A stretch of DNA of 64,000 nucleotides from Pseudomonas sp. BGI-2. Its GTDB lineage: Bacteria; Pseudomonadota; Gammaproteobacteria; Pseudomonadales; Pseudomonadaceae. Shown here one piece after another: positions 15,664 to 23,867 of this stretch. The stretch lies in NCBI RefSeq assembly GCF_004310295.1, contig NZ_SISB01000027.1, positions 1 to 64,000 on the forward strand, written 5' to 3'. The notes beneath the pieces were generated by a model. It was not told the DNA's origin and searched no databases. It saw nothing but the letters and a program-made list of their open reading frames with translations. Within the stretch, counting starts at the first letter, position 1. Every line of letters starts with the position of its first letter. The translations under genes were made by a program, and so were the position numbers.

Positions 15664-15828
15664 TGTGGGAGCGGACTTGTGTGGCGAGGGGATTTATCCC
15701 CGTTGGGCTGCGAAGCGGCCCCTGAATCTAAAACCGCAGTGTGTTAGATACACCGCGTGCAATGGATTCACGACTGCTTCGCAGCCCAACGGGGATAAAT
15801 CCCCTCGCCACACAAGTTCGCTCCCACA
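15664..15828. repeat. Long inverted repeat, about 53-bp arms
   Basis: Arms at about 15664-15716 and 15777-15828 are almost perfect inverted copies. The inner part (GGCGAGGGGATTTATCCCCG, then TTGGGCTGCGAAGC) is followed outward by a REP core (GTGGGAGCGGAC against GTTCGCTCCCAC) with one mismatch. A 60-base spacer separates them. It combines two Pseudomonas repeat families into one large hairpin. Confidence 0.85.
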
Positions 15829-15916
15829 GGGGTTCATCATCGCTTTATTGGACGCCAGAAAGCAAAAAGCCGCTTCCACCAGAGGCGGAAGCGGCAGAGG
15901 CATGAGCCTCAGCTAA

Positions 15917-15991
15917 TCAATTCATGAACAGGGCGATCAGGATGATGATCGGGATTGGCACGCCAAGAAAGAACAGCAGTAATGAGCGCAT
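15917..15991 (-). CDS. 24-residue hydrophobic mini-protein
   Basis: A short frame encodes MRSLLLFFLGVPIPII and then ILIALFMN, a single membrane helix with a central Pro-Ile-Pro. AGGAG lies eight bases before the ATG on the minus strand, a strong and well-spaced site. It starts 15 bases behind the stop of the membrane protein gene at 16007, so the two are probably co-transcribed. Its size hides it from ordinary gene finders. Function unknown; small single-helix proteins often tune larger membrane proteins, and the neighbour is the obvious candidate. Confidence 0.7.
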   Translation of the reverse strand: MRSLLLFFLGVPIPIIILIALFMN

Positions 15992-16006
15992 AGTAATTCT
16001 CCTGGG

Positions 16007-16951
16007 TTAGCGAACGGGTGGCAGCGTAGTGGTAGTGGCCACGTAATCGTCGGATTCCAGATACACCACGGCATCCCGGCGACGACCGCCGAAGGTAGCG
16101 GCGAGGCTGGCGAAAAACGCACCGATCAGCAGCGCAATGAACATCCAAAGCGCAGTCCAGGCAGCGACTTTGGCGGCGGTGTCAGCGGCTTGCTGCGCAG
16201 CCAGCTTGGCGTCGGCCGCGGCTTTTTGGGTGCGGGCGTAGACTTCATCGACACGGCGCTCCGCATCCGCCTGGGTCAGGTTGGTACGTTGAGCAACCAT
16301 TTGCGCCAAGTAAGTCCGGTCCTCGGCAGCCAGTTGACCGTCGTTGCTCAGGGAGCGGATGAAGATGCGAGTCACGGTGCTACGGGCGGCGTCATCGCTG
16401 ACGGCAGCCGGACGGTCATCGCGGAACAGAGTGTCGACGAAGTAGCCATATTGGTCGCTGTTGGCATTGCCCGCAGCGGTGCCAGCGGCTTGAGTCGCGG
16501 CACTCGCAGCCCCACCGACAACACTCGCCCCGGCTTGAACACCCCCGCTGACAATGCTGCTGACCGAGCCGACGACGAGCGTCGAGGTGACCAGCGTTGC
16601 CACGCACCAGGCCAGAAAACCATGGGCCGTGTCACGGAAATAGACTTCATCACCGTGCATGTTTGCCCACTTCACCCGCAGGCGACCGGCGATGTAGCCC
16701 CCGAGTCCGGACGCCAAGATTTGCGTAACGGCCAGCCAGACAATCGTTGAAATACCCAGGCCCTTGGCACTCACGCCCTCGTTGGCCCACGGTGAAACAG
16801 CCGAGAATCCCAGACCAAAACCCAGCAGCACCAGAATCAGCGACAAGGCCGCCGCCGCAGCGGCTCCGGCGAAGATCGCTCCCCAGGACACACCCGAGAG
16901 CGTGGTTGATTCTTCTGCGGCAGGATAGAAACCATCAGAGGATCTATTCAT
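16007..16951 (-). CDS. Membrane protein with Ala-rich coiled region, function unknown
   Basis: A 314-residue protein. Hydrophobic segments lie at about 22-50 (Ala-rich), 65-88, 110-135 and 270-292. Between the third and fourth is a long exported or cytosolic part with a helical Ala-rich section (ADAERRVDEVYARTQKAAADAKLAAQQAAD). The Gly/Ala-rich glycine-zipper-like segments GVSWGAIFAGAAAAAALS and GGYIAGRL resemble YrzE/PhnA-like envelope proteins of unknown role. It is followed at 15 bases by the 24-residue mini-protein. No enzymatic motif is visible. Confidence 0.75.
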   Translation of the reverse strand: MNRSSDGFYPAAEESTTLSGVSWGAIFAGAAAAAALSLILVLLGFGLGFSAVSPWANEGVSAKGLGISTIVWLAVTQILASGLGGYIAGRLRVKWANMHGDEVYFRDTAHGFLAWCVATLVTSTLVVGSVSSIVSGGVQAGASVVGGAASAATQAAGTAAGNANSDQYGYFVDTLFRDDRPAAVSDDAARSTVTRIFIRSLSNDGQLAAEDRTYLAQMVAQRTNLTQADAERRVDEVYARTQKAAADAKLAAQQAADTAAKVAAWTALWMFIALLIGAFFASLAATFGGRRRDAVVYLESDDYVATTTTLPPVR

Positions 16952-17137
16952 TGTTGTATCGCTCCAGGCAGGAAAGATGGTGTCACAACCTTCAAAGGAG
17001 TAAGTGCAGTCACCGTGCCAGTCGCCAACTTTAAATAAATCGTTTCATTTCAAATGATTATAAATTTTGAACTTCCAATTTCCATGCAATTTGCAAGGAA
17101 CCGGCAATTGCAGCGGGTTTTATGCATTGCGTACGAA

Positions 17138-17473
17138 CTACTTGCGCTTGTAGCTCTTGTTGCCGCTTGGGGTCAGGCAATACACGCCACCCCTAGGGCC
17201 GGTGCAGAACGAACCGGTGCCGCAGGTGCAGCCATCGTCACTCTGCAGCAACGTTTGCGGACGGGCCTGGCTTTGGCCGACATAGGTCCCAGAGCAACTT
17301 TTCTTCGAAGCGCTGATCGAGCCGTCATTACACAGGAACAGATCGCCGTCGCAGCGATCAATCCCGCCCTTTTTTCCAGAACACGGTGTATTGCCGGCCC
17401 AGGCGGATGCGCTGGCGATGCACAGCAACAACAGAACAATCGGCATCCCGCCGCGGCGAATCAAAGAGCGCAC
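17138..17473 (-). CDS. Small exported Cys-rich protein
   Basis: A 111-residue protein with a signal peptide (about 1-26, PIVLLLLCIASASAWA|GN) and eight cysteines in the mature part (CSGKKGGIDRC, FLCNDGS, KKSCSG, GCTCGTGSFC, VYCLTPSG). These probably form disulfides in the periplasm. The segment CDGDLFLCNDGSISASKKSC recalls YdcA-type small secreted proteins. A Lys/Arg-rich tail follows. Function is unknown. It is monocistronic and diverges from the response regulator gene. Confidence 0.75.
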   Translation of the reverse strand: MRSLIRRGGMPIVLLLLCIASASAWAGNTPCSGKKGGIDRCDGDLFLCNDGSISASKKSCSGTYVGQSQARPQTLLQSDDGCTCGTGSFCTGPRGGVYCLTPSGNKSYKRK

Positions 17474-17623
17474 AGAGCTACTTCCTGTTTGAATTGTGGC
17501 CGGATGATATCAATGCTCCTGACAGGCTCATCAAGCAACATGAAAGTTAATTTATTTAGCCGCCAGAAATTCTTGGCAAAATGCCCCCACACTCCGCCAT
17601 GAACTGACTATCAGGCCAGCCCT

Positions 17624-18307
17624 ATGACCCGCATCTTGACCATCGAAGACGACGCCGTGACCGCCCGGGAAATCGTCGCCGAACTCAGTAGCCACGGCCT
17701 CGACGTCGATTGGGTCAACAATGGCCGCGAAGGCCTGGAGCGTGCGGTCAGCGGTGGTTACGACCTGATCACCCTCGATCGCATGCTGCCGGAGCTCGAT
17801 GGCCTGGCCATTGTCACCACCCTGCGGACCATGGGCGTGGCCACGCCGATTCTGATGATCAGCGCCCTCTCCGACGTCGATGAGCGGGTGCGGGGATTGC
17901 GGGCTGGTGGTGATGATTACCTGACCAAGCCGTTTGCCACCGATGAAATGGCCGCCCGGGTCGAGGTGCTGTTGCGTCGCCAGAACACCGTGACCGCCCA
18001 GGCGACCACGCTGCGGGTCGCCGATCTTGAACTGAACCTGATCAGCCACGAAGCCAGCCGCGACGATCAGTTGCTGACGCTGTTGCCGACCGAGTACAAG
18101 TTGCTGGAATTCCTGATGCGCAACACCGGGCAGATTCTGTCGCGGATGATGATTTTCGAAGAGGTCTGGGGTTATCACTTCGACCCCGGCACCAACCTGA
18201 TCGATGTGCACATCGGCCGGCTGCGCAAAAAGATCGACCCGCCTGGCAAAGTCCCACTGATTCGGACCGTGCGAGGCTCGGGTTATGTCATTGCTGAACC
18301 CCTCTAA
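17624..18307 (+). CDS. OmpR/PhoB-type response regulator
   Basis: A 227-residue two-component regulator. The receiver domain (1-118) has the acidic pocket IEDD, phosphoacceptor D52 (LITLDRMLPELDG) and the conserved Lys in YLTKPFA. The DNA-binding winged helix occupies about 128-227 (LLPTEYKLLEFLMRNTGQILSR, IDVHIGRLRKKID, VRGSGYVI). It overlaps the histidine kinase gene by 23 bases, so the pair is translationally coupled. The signal is not evident from context. Confidence 0.95.
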   Translation: MTRILTIEDDAVTAREIVAELSSHGLDVDWVNNGREGLERAVSGGYDLITLDRMLPELDGLAIVTTLRTMGVATPILMISALSDVDERVRGLRAGGDDYLTKPFATDEMAARVEVLLRRQNTVTAQATTLRVADLELNLISHEASRDDQLLTLLPTEYKLLEFLMRNTGQILSRMMIFEEVWGYHFDPGTNLIDVHIGRLRKKIDPPGKVPLIRTVRGSGYVIAEPL

Positions 18308-19679
18308 CGGCTGGCGTTCTTCCAGCAGCCGCTTGCTCGCACTCTACAGTTCACTGTTCGTGATCTGGAGCGGGATCCTGATGGGGGTCATGTACTACGA
18401 GGTGTCCGCTTACCTGGACAACTTGGCCAAGCACTCGCTGATGCAGCGTCAGCATCTGTTTTCGCACTTTCAGGGCGAACAATTGGCCGATGCCCTCGCC
18501 GTCAGCATGACCTTCGACATTCGCGGCATCGACGCCTATGGCCTGTTCGATTCGCAGCACCGCTACCTTAGCGGTGCCCTGCGCCACATGCCCGAAGGCC
18601 TGCCACTGGATGGCAAGATTCACATGCTCGGTGACTGCGTCGAGTCTGACGACCCCAGCCTGCCCGCCGACAGCTGCGATGCGGTCGCGACCCAGACAAA
18701 GGACGGTCGCTGGCTGGTGCTGGTGCGCGATAACGGTTCGTTGTTTGCCGTGACCCGCATCATTCTGCACGCGTTGTTCTGGGGCGTGACGCTGACCATC
18801 CTGCCCGGCATCGCCGGTTGGCATCTGTTGCGGCGACGCCCGTTGAGGCGGATTCGTGCGATTCAGGCCAGCGCCGAGGCTATCGTCGCCGGTGACCTGA
18901 CCCGGCGTTTGCCGCTGTCCAACCGCCGCGATGAGCTGGACATGCTCGCCGCCATCGTCAACGCCATGCTAGAACGCATCGAACGCCTGATGAACGAGGT
19001 CAAGGGTGTGTGCGACAACATCGCCCATGACCTGCGCACACCGCTGACCCGCTTGCGGGCGCAGTTGTACCGGATCCAGCAGCAGGCGGACGACGGTTCG
19101 ACGTTGGCCGTGCAGCTGGATTCAGTGCTCGGTGAAGCGGATACCTTGATGGCGCGGTTTCGTGGGTTACTGCGGATTTCCGAGCTGGAGGATCGCCAGC
19201 GGCGGTCCGGTTTTGTGCAGCTGGATCCGGTGCCGTTGCTGCAGGAGCTGCATGACTTTTACCTGCCGCTGGCTGAGGAAGGTGAATTGGTGTTCAAGCT
19301 GCAATTACCGGCCTCGTTGCCGATGTTGAACGGTGATCGGGCGCTGTTGTTTGAAGCCCTGGCGAACCTGTTGAGCAACTCGATCAAATTTACACCGCCG
19401 GGTGGCGAGGTGATTTTGCGGGGGGTCAATGACGGTGGGCGCACGCGAATCGAAGTACTCGATTCAGGGCCCGGCATTCCAGAAAGCGAACGCGAAGCGG
19501 TGTTCCAACGCTTTTACCGTGCCGAGGGTGGGAATCAGAAAAGCGGGTTTGGGTTGGGGCTTTCGATCGTTGCGGCGATTGTCAGCCTGCATGGGTTTGC
19601 GCTTGACGTGGGCACCAGTGAACTGGGCGGTGCGCGGTTGGTGCTCGATTGCGGCCAGGATTTGATTCCACAGACCTGA
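18285..19679 (+). CDS. Sensor histidine kinase
   Basis: A 464-residue membrane kinase, partner of the preceding regulator. Two membrane segments (about 14-36 and 152-175) flank a periplasmic sensor of about 115 residues containing two cysteines (LGDCVESDDP, PADSCDAV). A HAMP linker follows, then the phosphorylated His in NIAHDLRTPLTRLRAQL, the N box LLSNSIKFTPPGG, G1 DSGPGIP and G2 GFGLGLSIV. The stop coincides with the start of an MFS gene fragment, which suggests that a deletion ended very close to its 3' end; the protein itself appears full length. Confidence 0.93.
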   Translation: MSLLNPSNGWRSSSSRLLALYSSLFVIWSGILMGVMYYEVSAYLDNLAKHSLMQRQHLFSHFQGEQLADALAVSMTFDIRGIDAYGLFDSQHRYLSGALRHMPEGLPLDGKIHMLGDCVESDDPSLPADSCDAVATQTKDGRWLVLVRDNGSLFAVTRIILHALFWGVTLTILPGIAGWHLLRRRPLRRIRAIQASAEAIVAGDLTRRLPLSNRRDELDMLAAIVNAMLERIERLMNEVKGVCDNIAHDLRTPLTRLRAQLYRIQQQADDGSTLAVQLDSVLGEADTLMARFRGLLRISELEDRQRRSGFVQLDPVPLLQELHDFYLPLAEEGELVFKLQLPASLPMLNGDRALLFEALANLLSNSIKFTPPGGEVILRGVNDGGRTRIEVLDSGPGIPESEREAVFQRFYRAEGGNQKSGFGLGLSIVAAIVSLHGFALDVGTSELGGARLVLDCGQDLIPQT

Positions 19680-20381
19680 CCGCCGTCAGTGCGCAGATCA
19701 TCATTCCCGCCGCCACCGCCCTCGCGCACCCGGAGCAACGCGGGAGCGTGCTGGGCATGATGGTCAGTGGTTTGTCGGCGGGCGGTCTGTTGGCGCGGGT
19801 CCTGAGCGGGGCCGTCAGCACCTGGATCGGCTGGCGCGGCATGTTTTTCGCCGCCGCCGCGATGAATGTGCTGCTGTTTATCGCGATCCTGATCCGCATG
19901 CCCGTGAGCGCACCGTCCAGCACACTGCCCTATTTGGACCTGATGAAATCGATGTGGAAACTGGTGCGCGATCATCCGACTTTGCGTCGATCTTCAGTGA
20001 GCGGAGGCTTGATTTTCGGTGCGTTGAACGTGTTCTGGGGATCCATGGCTTCGCTGCTGGCGCTTGAGCCTTATCACTATTCCAGTGGACAGGCCGGGTT
20101 GTTCGGGCTTTCGGCCATCGTTGGAATTGTCGCCGCCTCATGGCTTGGACGACTCACGCAACACTACGGCATCAAGCTGAGTTATCTGGGAACCGGCGCG
20201 GTGCTGCTGGCTTTCATCGTCTTGTATGTGGGCGGTGCCGCAGGTTTTTGGTGGTTGATCCTGGCCTGTGCCACCGCGCTGGACATCGGCAACCGGGCCA
20301 ACCAACTGGCCAACCAGGCACGCATTCTGGCCTTGGCTCCAGAGGCGGTCAGCCGCCTGAACACGGTGTTCATGGTCACCG
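19672..20381 (+). pseudogene. MFS transporter fragment lacking both ends
   Basis: An open frame with clear MFS character begins without its first three or so helices (LTAVSAQIIIPAATALAHPE, then the motif GWRGMFFAAAAMN) and runs through about seven hydrophobic segments to VFMVTG near 20381, where it breaks into CoA-transferase sequence. The 5' end abuts the histidine kinase stop and the final one or two helices are missing. The frame continues out of phase into the next fragment until 20881, an artefact of the fusion. Confidence 0.85.
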
Positions 20382-21242
20382 GACCTGATCTACTGCTCGA
20401 TTTCCGCCTATGGTCAGCAAGGTCCGTATGCCGACCGCGCTGGCGTCGACGGCATTCTGCAAGCCGATTCCGGCCTGATGAGCCTGATCGGCACGCCAAA
20501 CTCGGCGCCGTCCAAGGTGCAAGCGCCGGTGGTCGATGTAGTCACCGGCTACATGGCGTGCATGGCCGTGCTGGCCAAGCTGCATGCCCGGGAAAAGGAC
20601 GGATTGGGCGGTCACCTCGACGTCAGCCTGATGAACTCGGCACTGGCGCTGCAACAGGCCTCCCTGGCCAGCTTCCTGTGCGACGGCAAACTGCCGACCC
20701 GCATCGGCAGCGCCGCGCCCTACTCCGCGCCGAACGAAGCCTTCGAGGCGGCGGATGGCTGGCTGATGGTCGCCGCGTACAACGGCAATCGCTGGCCCAC
20801 TCTGTGCGGTGTGCTCGGGCATCCGGAGTGGATCGACGACCCGCGTTTCGCCAGCTCGGCGCAACGGGTGGTTCACCGTGAAGCCATGTGCGCAGCACTG
20901 ACCGACGTGTTCCTCACCCGGCCCGTTGCCCATTGGCTTGAGGTGCTGCGCGAGGCCGACATCCTTTGTTCGAAGATCAGCGATTACAACGATGTACTGG
21001 CCCATCCGCAGATCGCCAGCAACGGCATGCTGGTGGAATTGCACCACCCGCAGCACGGCGTGGTGCGGGTGCCGGGGTTTCCGGTCAACAGCCTGGAGGC
21101 GGCACAAACGCCGTATGCGCCGGCCCCGGAGAATGGCCAACACTCGCGATCAGTGTTGCGTGATTTCGACTTTTCCGAGGATGAGATTGCCGATTTGCTG
21201 GCGTCGAATGCCATGCACTGTCCGGAAGCAGCCCTGGCCTGA
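20382..21242 (+). pseudogene. CaiB/BaiF CoA-transferase lacking its N-terminus
   Basis: The frame from 20382 encodes YCSISAYGQQGPYADRAG, then VDGILQADSGLMSLIGTP and the rest of a class III CoA-transferase to the stop at 21242. The Asp in VVDVVTG corresponds to the catalytic aspartate of formyl-CoA transferase, but roughly the first 110 residues needed for the interlocked dimer are absent. It is joined directly to the MFS fragment in a different frame. An internal ATG at 20478 could start a shorter product that would not be expected to work. Confidence 0.85.
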
Positions 21243-21318
21243 CCGAATTCCTGTGGCAGTTGAGAGCATTCCCACGCTGGAGCATGGGAACGAACAAAAA
21301 GTGAAGAGTACACAAAAC

Positions 21319-21472
21319 CCTGTGGCGAGGGGGTTCACCCCCGTTGGGTCGCGTAGCGGCCCCAAAACCTGCAACCGCGCACTTTCAGGATGATCGCGTC
21401 GGATGGCTTGGCGCCTGCTGCGCCCGGGCGCGGATCGGTCGGCAGGAGCAAGCTCCCTCGCCACAGAATGTT
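21319..21472. repeat. REP-like repeat pair
   Basis: A GTGGCGAGGGGGTTCACCCC element at 21321 with the tail GTTGGGTCGCGTAGCGGCCC is followed about 110 bases on by GGAGCAAGCTCCCTCGCCAC in inverse orientation. It is a degenerate relative of the inverted repeat at 15664. Confidence 0.6.
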
Positions 21473-21562
21473 GTGTATGAACACATCCAGCTACCTATCG
21501 CGCACGCCTGTTTAACCGTGAAGCAGCGCATGTTTAAACACCCTCAAAGATACTTCCTGAAA

Positions 21563-21869
21563 GCTACAAAACCTTGCGCCGTTGCCTACGGCTGCGCCAG
21601 AATCCGCCGGCTTGTGCGCCTAAGGGTCGCTCGGTAACTTGATCCCCGTCACTGCCCATCAGTGATCGGGTTTAGTCGCCCGTGGTTGTTAGTATGCATA
21701 GCGCGTCATTCAGTCAGGCATTTCAGTCCTGTGCTTAATGGTGGTTGTGCGCAGGGCGCCCTCGGGCGCGCCGGTTTTGCTAACTCCCCCGGTCGACTAA
21801 CCTGCGCACAGCCGCCACCATTCGTTTAGTCGCGATGTGGTTGCGGCTCCATTTCAGGAGTTTGCACCT
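21563..21869 (+). ncRNA. Structured 5' leader of DUF6124 gene, copy B (tag TTTAGTCG)
   Basis: Same architecture as 1643-1946. The shared block with core GCGCCAGAATCCGCCGGCTT is followed by the CACTG/CAGTG hairpin and a CGGG/CCCG hairpin with loop TTTAGTCG (21671-21678). A long stem follows (TGGTGG…TGCGCAGG near 21740 with CCTGCGCA…CCGCCACCA near 21801-21820), with the complementary CGACTAA at 21794-21800. The last hairpin has AGCCGC/GCGGCT arms and loop TTTAGTCG (21825-21832). Tag and stem sequences differ from copy A but complementarity is kept at each position. The preceding stretch 21243-21562 holds only repeat sequence. Confidence 0.65.
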
Positions 21870-22229
21870 ATGTTCAAAGTAACGCCCAACCCACCGGACA
21901 CCGATCCGGCCTCGCCATACGAACCCGATTCAAAAAAACTCAACGAGGCCGCCGAGCGAGCGCTCGACTTCCACTTCCCATCGAACGCCGACATCAAAGC
22001 CACCCAACGAACACGCAGCACCCTGTTTTCCGTAGACCCCGAGGCCACGGCCGAAACCCTGGCGGTTTATCTGGTCGAAATCCTGGCCTCGGTCGATGTG
22101 ATGGTCCACCAGTTGGTGGATCATCTGGACGGAGAATCCCGCTACGCGCTGCTGGGTATTTCCAACAGCATCATGATGGCGGAGATCACGGCCAATCGGG
22201 TGTTGGATAAAATCGATCTGCCGAAGTAG
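21870..22229 (+). CDS. DUF6124 family small protein, second copy
   Basis: A 119-residue relative of the protein at 1947, with the same N-terminal signature (TPNPP, DPASPYEPDSKKLNEAAERALD) and a helical C-terminal half (LVEILASVDVMVHQLVDHLDG). AGGAG (21857-21861) lies eight bases before the ATG at 21870, which rules out the longer frame from 21837. Identity to copy A is highest in the first 35 residues. Function unknown. It is preceded by leader copy B and stands between two decayed genes. Confidence 0.85.
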   Translation: MFKVTPNPPDTDPASPYEPDSKKLNEAAERALDFHFPSNADIKATQRTRSTLFSVDPEATAETLAVYLVEILASVDVMVHQLVDHLDGESRYALLGISNSIMMAEITANRVLDKIDLPK

Positions 22230-22437
22230 GTTTCTCTTGCTGTGGTGAACGGGTAATTGACGTTCGGATGTGCAGCGGTCCCTTTTTTGGGGCCGCTGCG
22301 CGGCGCAGCGGACAGATAAATAGACGCGTCCCCATTTCTGCCCGGCACAGCAGGCGGTGTTGTGACCCTGACTGACAAGAAGGGCCATGGTTGCTCAAGC
22401 ATGACCTCGCGCAGGGGCATCGGTACTACCCGCCACA

Positions 22438-22958
22438 AATGCGATCTTCATCCAGCAAGGTTCGGTGTGGACGTCGGCGGGTGTCAGCGCCGGCATCGAC
22501 TTGGCGCTGGCGATGGTGGAAGCCGACTGCGGCCGTGAAGTGGCGCTGGAGGTCGCCCGGGAACTGGTGGTGTTTCTCAAGCGCCCCGGCGGCCAGGCCC
22601 AGTACAGCCAATTGCTGCAATCGCGACCGAGGACGGTGCCGCCTTCGACGATTTGCACCTATGGATCGCGCAAAGCCTGAGCAGCGAAAAGCTCACCGTT
22701 GAAGCGCTGACCGAAAAGATGCAGATGAGCCCGCGAAATTTTGCCGGGGTCTACAAACTCAAGACCGGCCGCACCCCGGCCAAATCGGTGGAAGTGCTGC
22801 GACTGGAAGCCGCCCGACGCCTGCTGGAAGAGTCCGAGCGCAACATTGATCAAATTGCCCGGCAATGCGGGTTTGGTGATGAAGAACGCATGCGTTTTAC
22901 CTTTCAGCGCAACCTTGGAATCTCGACGAGGGATTATCGCAATCGATTCTCCCGTTAA
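22438..22958 (+). pseudogene. GlxA-type AraC regulator, truncated and frameshifted
   Basis: Only the last part of the DJ-1-like domain remains (IFIQQGSVWTSAGVSAGIDL from about 22441). The frame shifts near 22620 (LLQSR then ATEDGAAFDDLHLW in another frame). The AraC-type helix-turn-helix domain is otherwise intact (LTVEALTEKMQMSPRNFAG, IDQIARQCGFGDEERMRFTF) to the stop at 22958. The first 120 or so residues, with the catalytic-like Cys, are deleted. The intact gene at 31996 shows the full design. Bases 22230-22437 hold nothing else recognisable. Confidence 0.85.
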
Positions 22959-23098
22959 TCACCGAGGCGTGTCACTAACTGTCATTTAGCTGAACACGTT
23001 CTAACTTCAATATTCGAATCCAATGTTTTTTCCATTCAACTCGGCATTTAGCGGACATTGAAGGTTGACTTCACCCACCTCCCTGAGTAAATTGCCCG

Positions 23099-23121
23099 GG
23101 CCTTCGACGAAGGCCTTTTTT
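23099..23121 (+). terminator. Intrinsic terminator upstream of mgtA leader
   Basis: GGCCTTC (23099-23105) pairs with GAAGGCC (23109-23115), followed directly by TTTTTT. It could end transcripts from the decayed regulator or act as an early terminator in the long mgtA upstream region; the sequence alone does not decide this. Confidence 0.8.
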
Positions 23122-23305
23122 CAACTCACAAAAGAATCCAATGGACACAGTATCTAGTCGCTGTCGGGACACTGCGAATTCGCGGAACCTGGCACATAAC
23201 CCAGTAAATGACGGGACTCGACTTTTCGGTCGGGTGAGCTGCGCTAGAGCTTGATGCTCCACCGTAACTTGCCTCACCGGCGTCCGTCCGGTCCAGAGGC
23301 ATGTT

Positions 23306-23581
23306 ATGAACTTCAAAACCACCGTAATGCCGGGCGTACGCGCCTTTGCATCGACCATGCGGGTCAAGCTGTGCCGTGAGCGTCTATTGACGACTCGGGT
23401 CAGCGCCCCGTTTTCCACCCCTTCTTCCCCTGCCAAGGCACACCCTCGTGCCAACTGGCGCGTCTGCCCGATGACGGGTCGGCTTCAGCAACGCTGGAGC
23501 TTCGACGACAGCCAGGAACCACCGAGTCGGCGCATCGCGCGAATGTTCGGTCTGATCCTCCGGGCCCGCACCTTCAGTTGA
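23306..23581 (+). CDS. 91-residue basic protein upstream of mgtA, function unknown
   Basis: A short frame with G/C-rich third positions throughout and an AGAGG sequence upstream of the ATG, so it looks truly coding. The product is basic and Arg/Ser-rich, with no membrane segment; a recognisable middle part reads NWRVCPMTGRLQQRWSFDD. No family is recognised with confidence. It lies on the mgtA strand between the intrinsic terminator and the 45-residue leader frame and may belong to the same transcript. The rest of 22959-23305 contains only the terminator. Confidence 0.55.
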   Translation: MNFKTTVMPGVRAFASTMRVKLCRERLLTTRVSAPFSTPSSPAKAHPRANWRVCPMTGRLQQRWSFDDSQEPPSRRIARMFGLILRARTFS

Positions 23582-23680
23582 TCTGAAGGCACTCCAAAGT
23601 CCTTCCCTGAACGTTTTCCTTAATAGGGAATTCGGCAACTTCTTATTGCCTTTTAGAACATAAAATTGTTGGAGTTAGTT

Positions 23681-23818
23681 ATGGACGAAGCCAGTAGACG
23701 GTTCGCTGCGTATCAACTTTTCATTGATACGCAGCGAACGTTAAAACACAAGAAAACAACACTTTCGATATTGATCGCCTGTTTGCGACTCGACATACAT
23801 TCGCTCGCCTATGAATAG
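23681..23818 (+). CDS. 45-residue leader ORF containing a 16-bp hairpin, before mgtA
   Basis: GGAG lies six bases before the ATG at 23681. The frame encodes MDEASRRFAAYQLFIDTQRT and ends LRLDIHSLAYE at 23818, 50 bases before mgtA. Codons 7-20 overlap a perfect 16-bp stem (23701-23716 with 23724-23739), so a ribosome translating this frame would melt the hairpin. Mg2+ transporter genes in enterobacteria are controlled by such leader peptides (MgtL), but no sequence resemblance to MgtL is visible. Whether it is translated is unproven. Confidence 0.5.
   Translation: MDEASRRFAAYQLFIDTQRTLKHKKTTLSILIACLRLDIHSLAYE
23701..23739 (+). promoter_or_regulatory. Perfect 16-bp hairpin in the mgtA leader
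   Basis: GTTCGCTGCGTATCAA (23701-23716) and its exact complement (23724-23739) enclose the 7-base loop CTTTTCA. No T run follows, so it is not a simple terminator; its position inside a short frame with a good ribosome binding site suggests attenuation or mRNA protection. Confidence 0.7.
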
Positions 23819-23867
23819 ATGAGTCGGCTGTGTGTCGTGCCGCAAGACGGCGGCAGGAGCACACACA

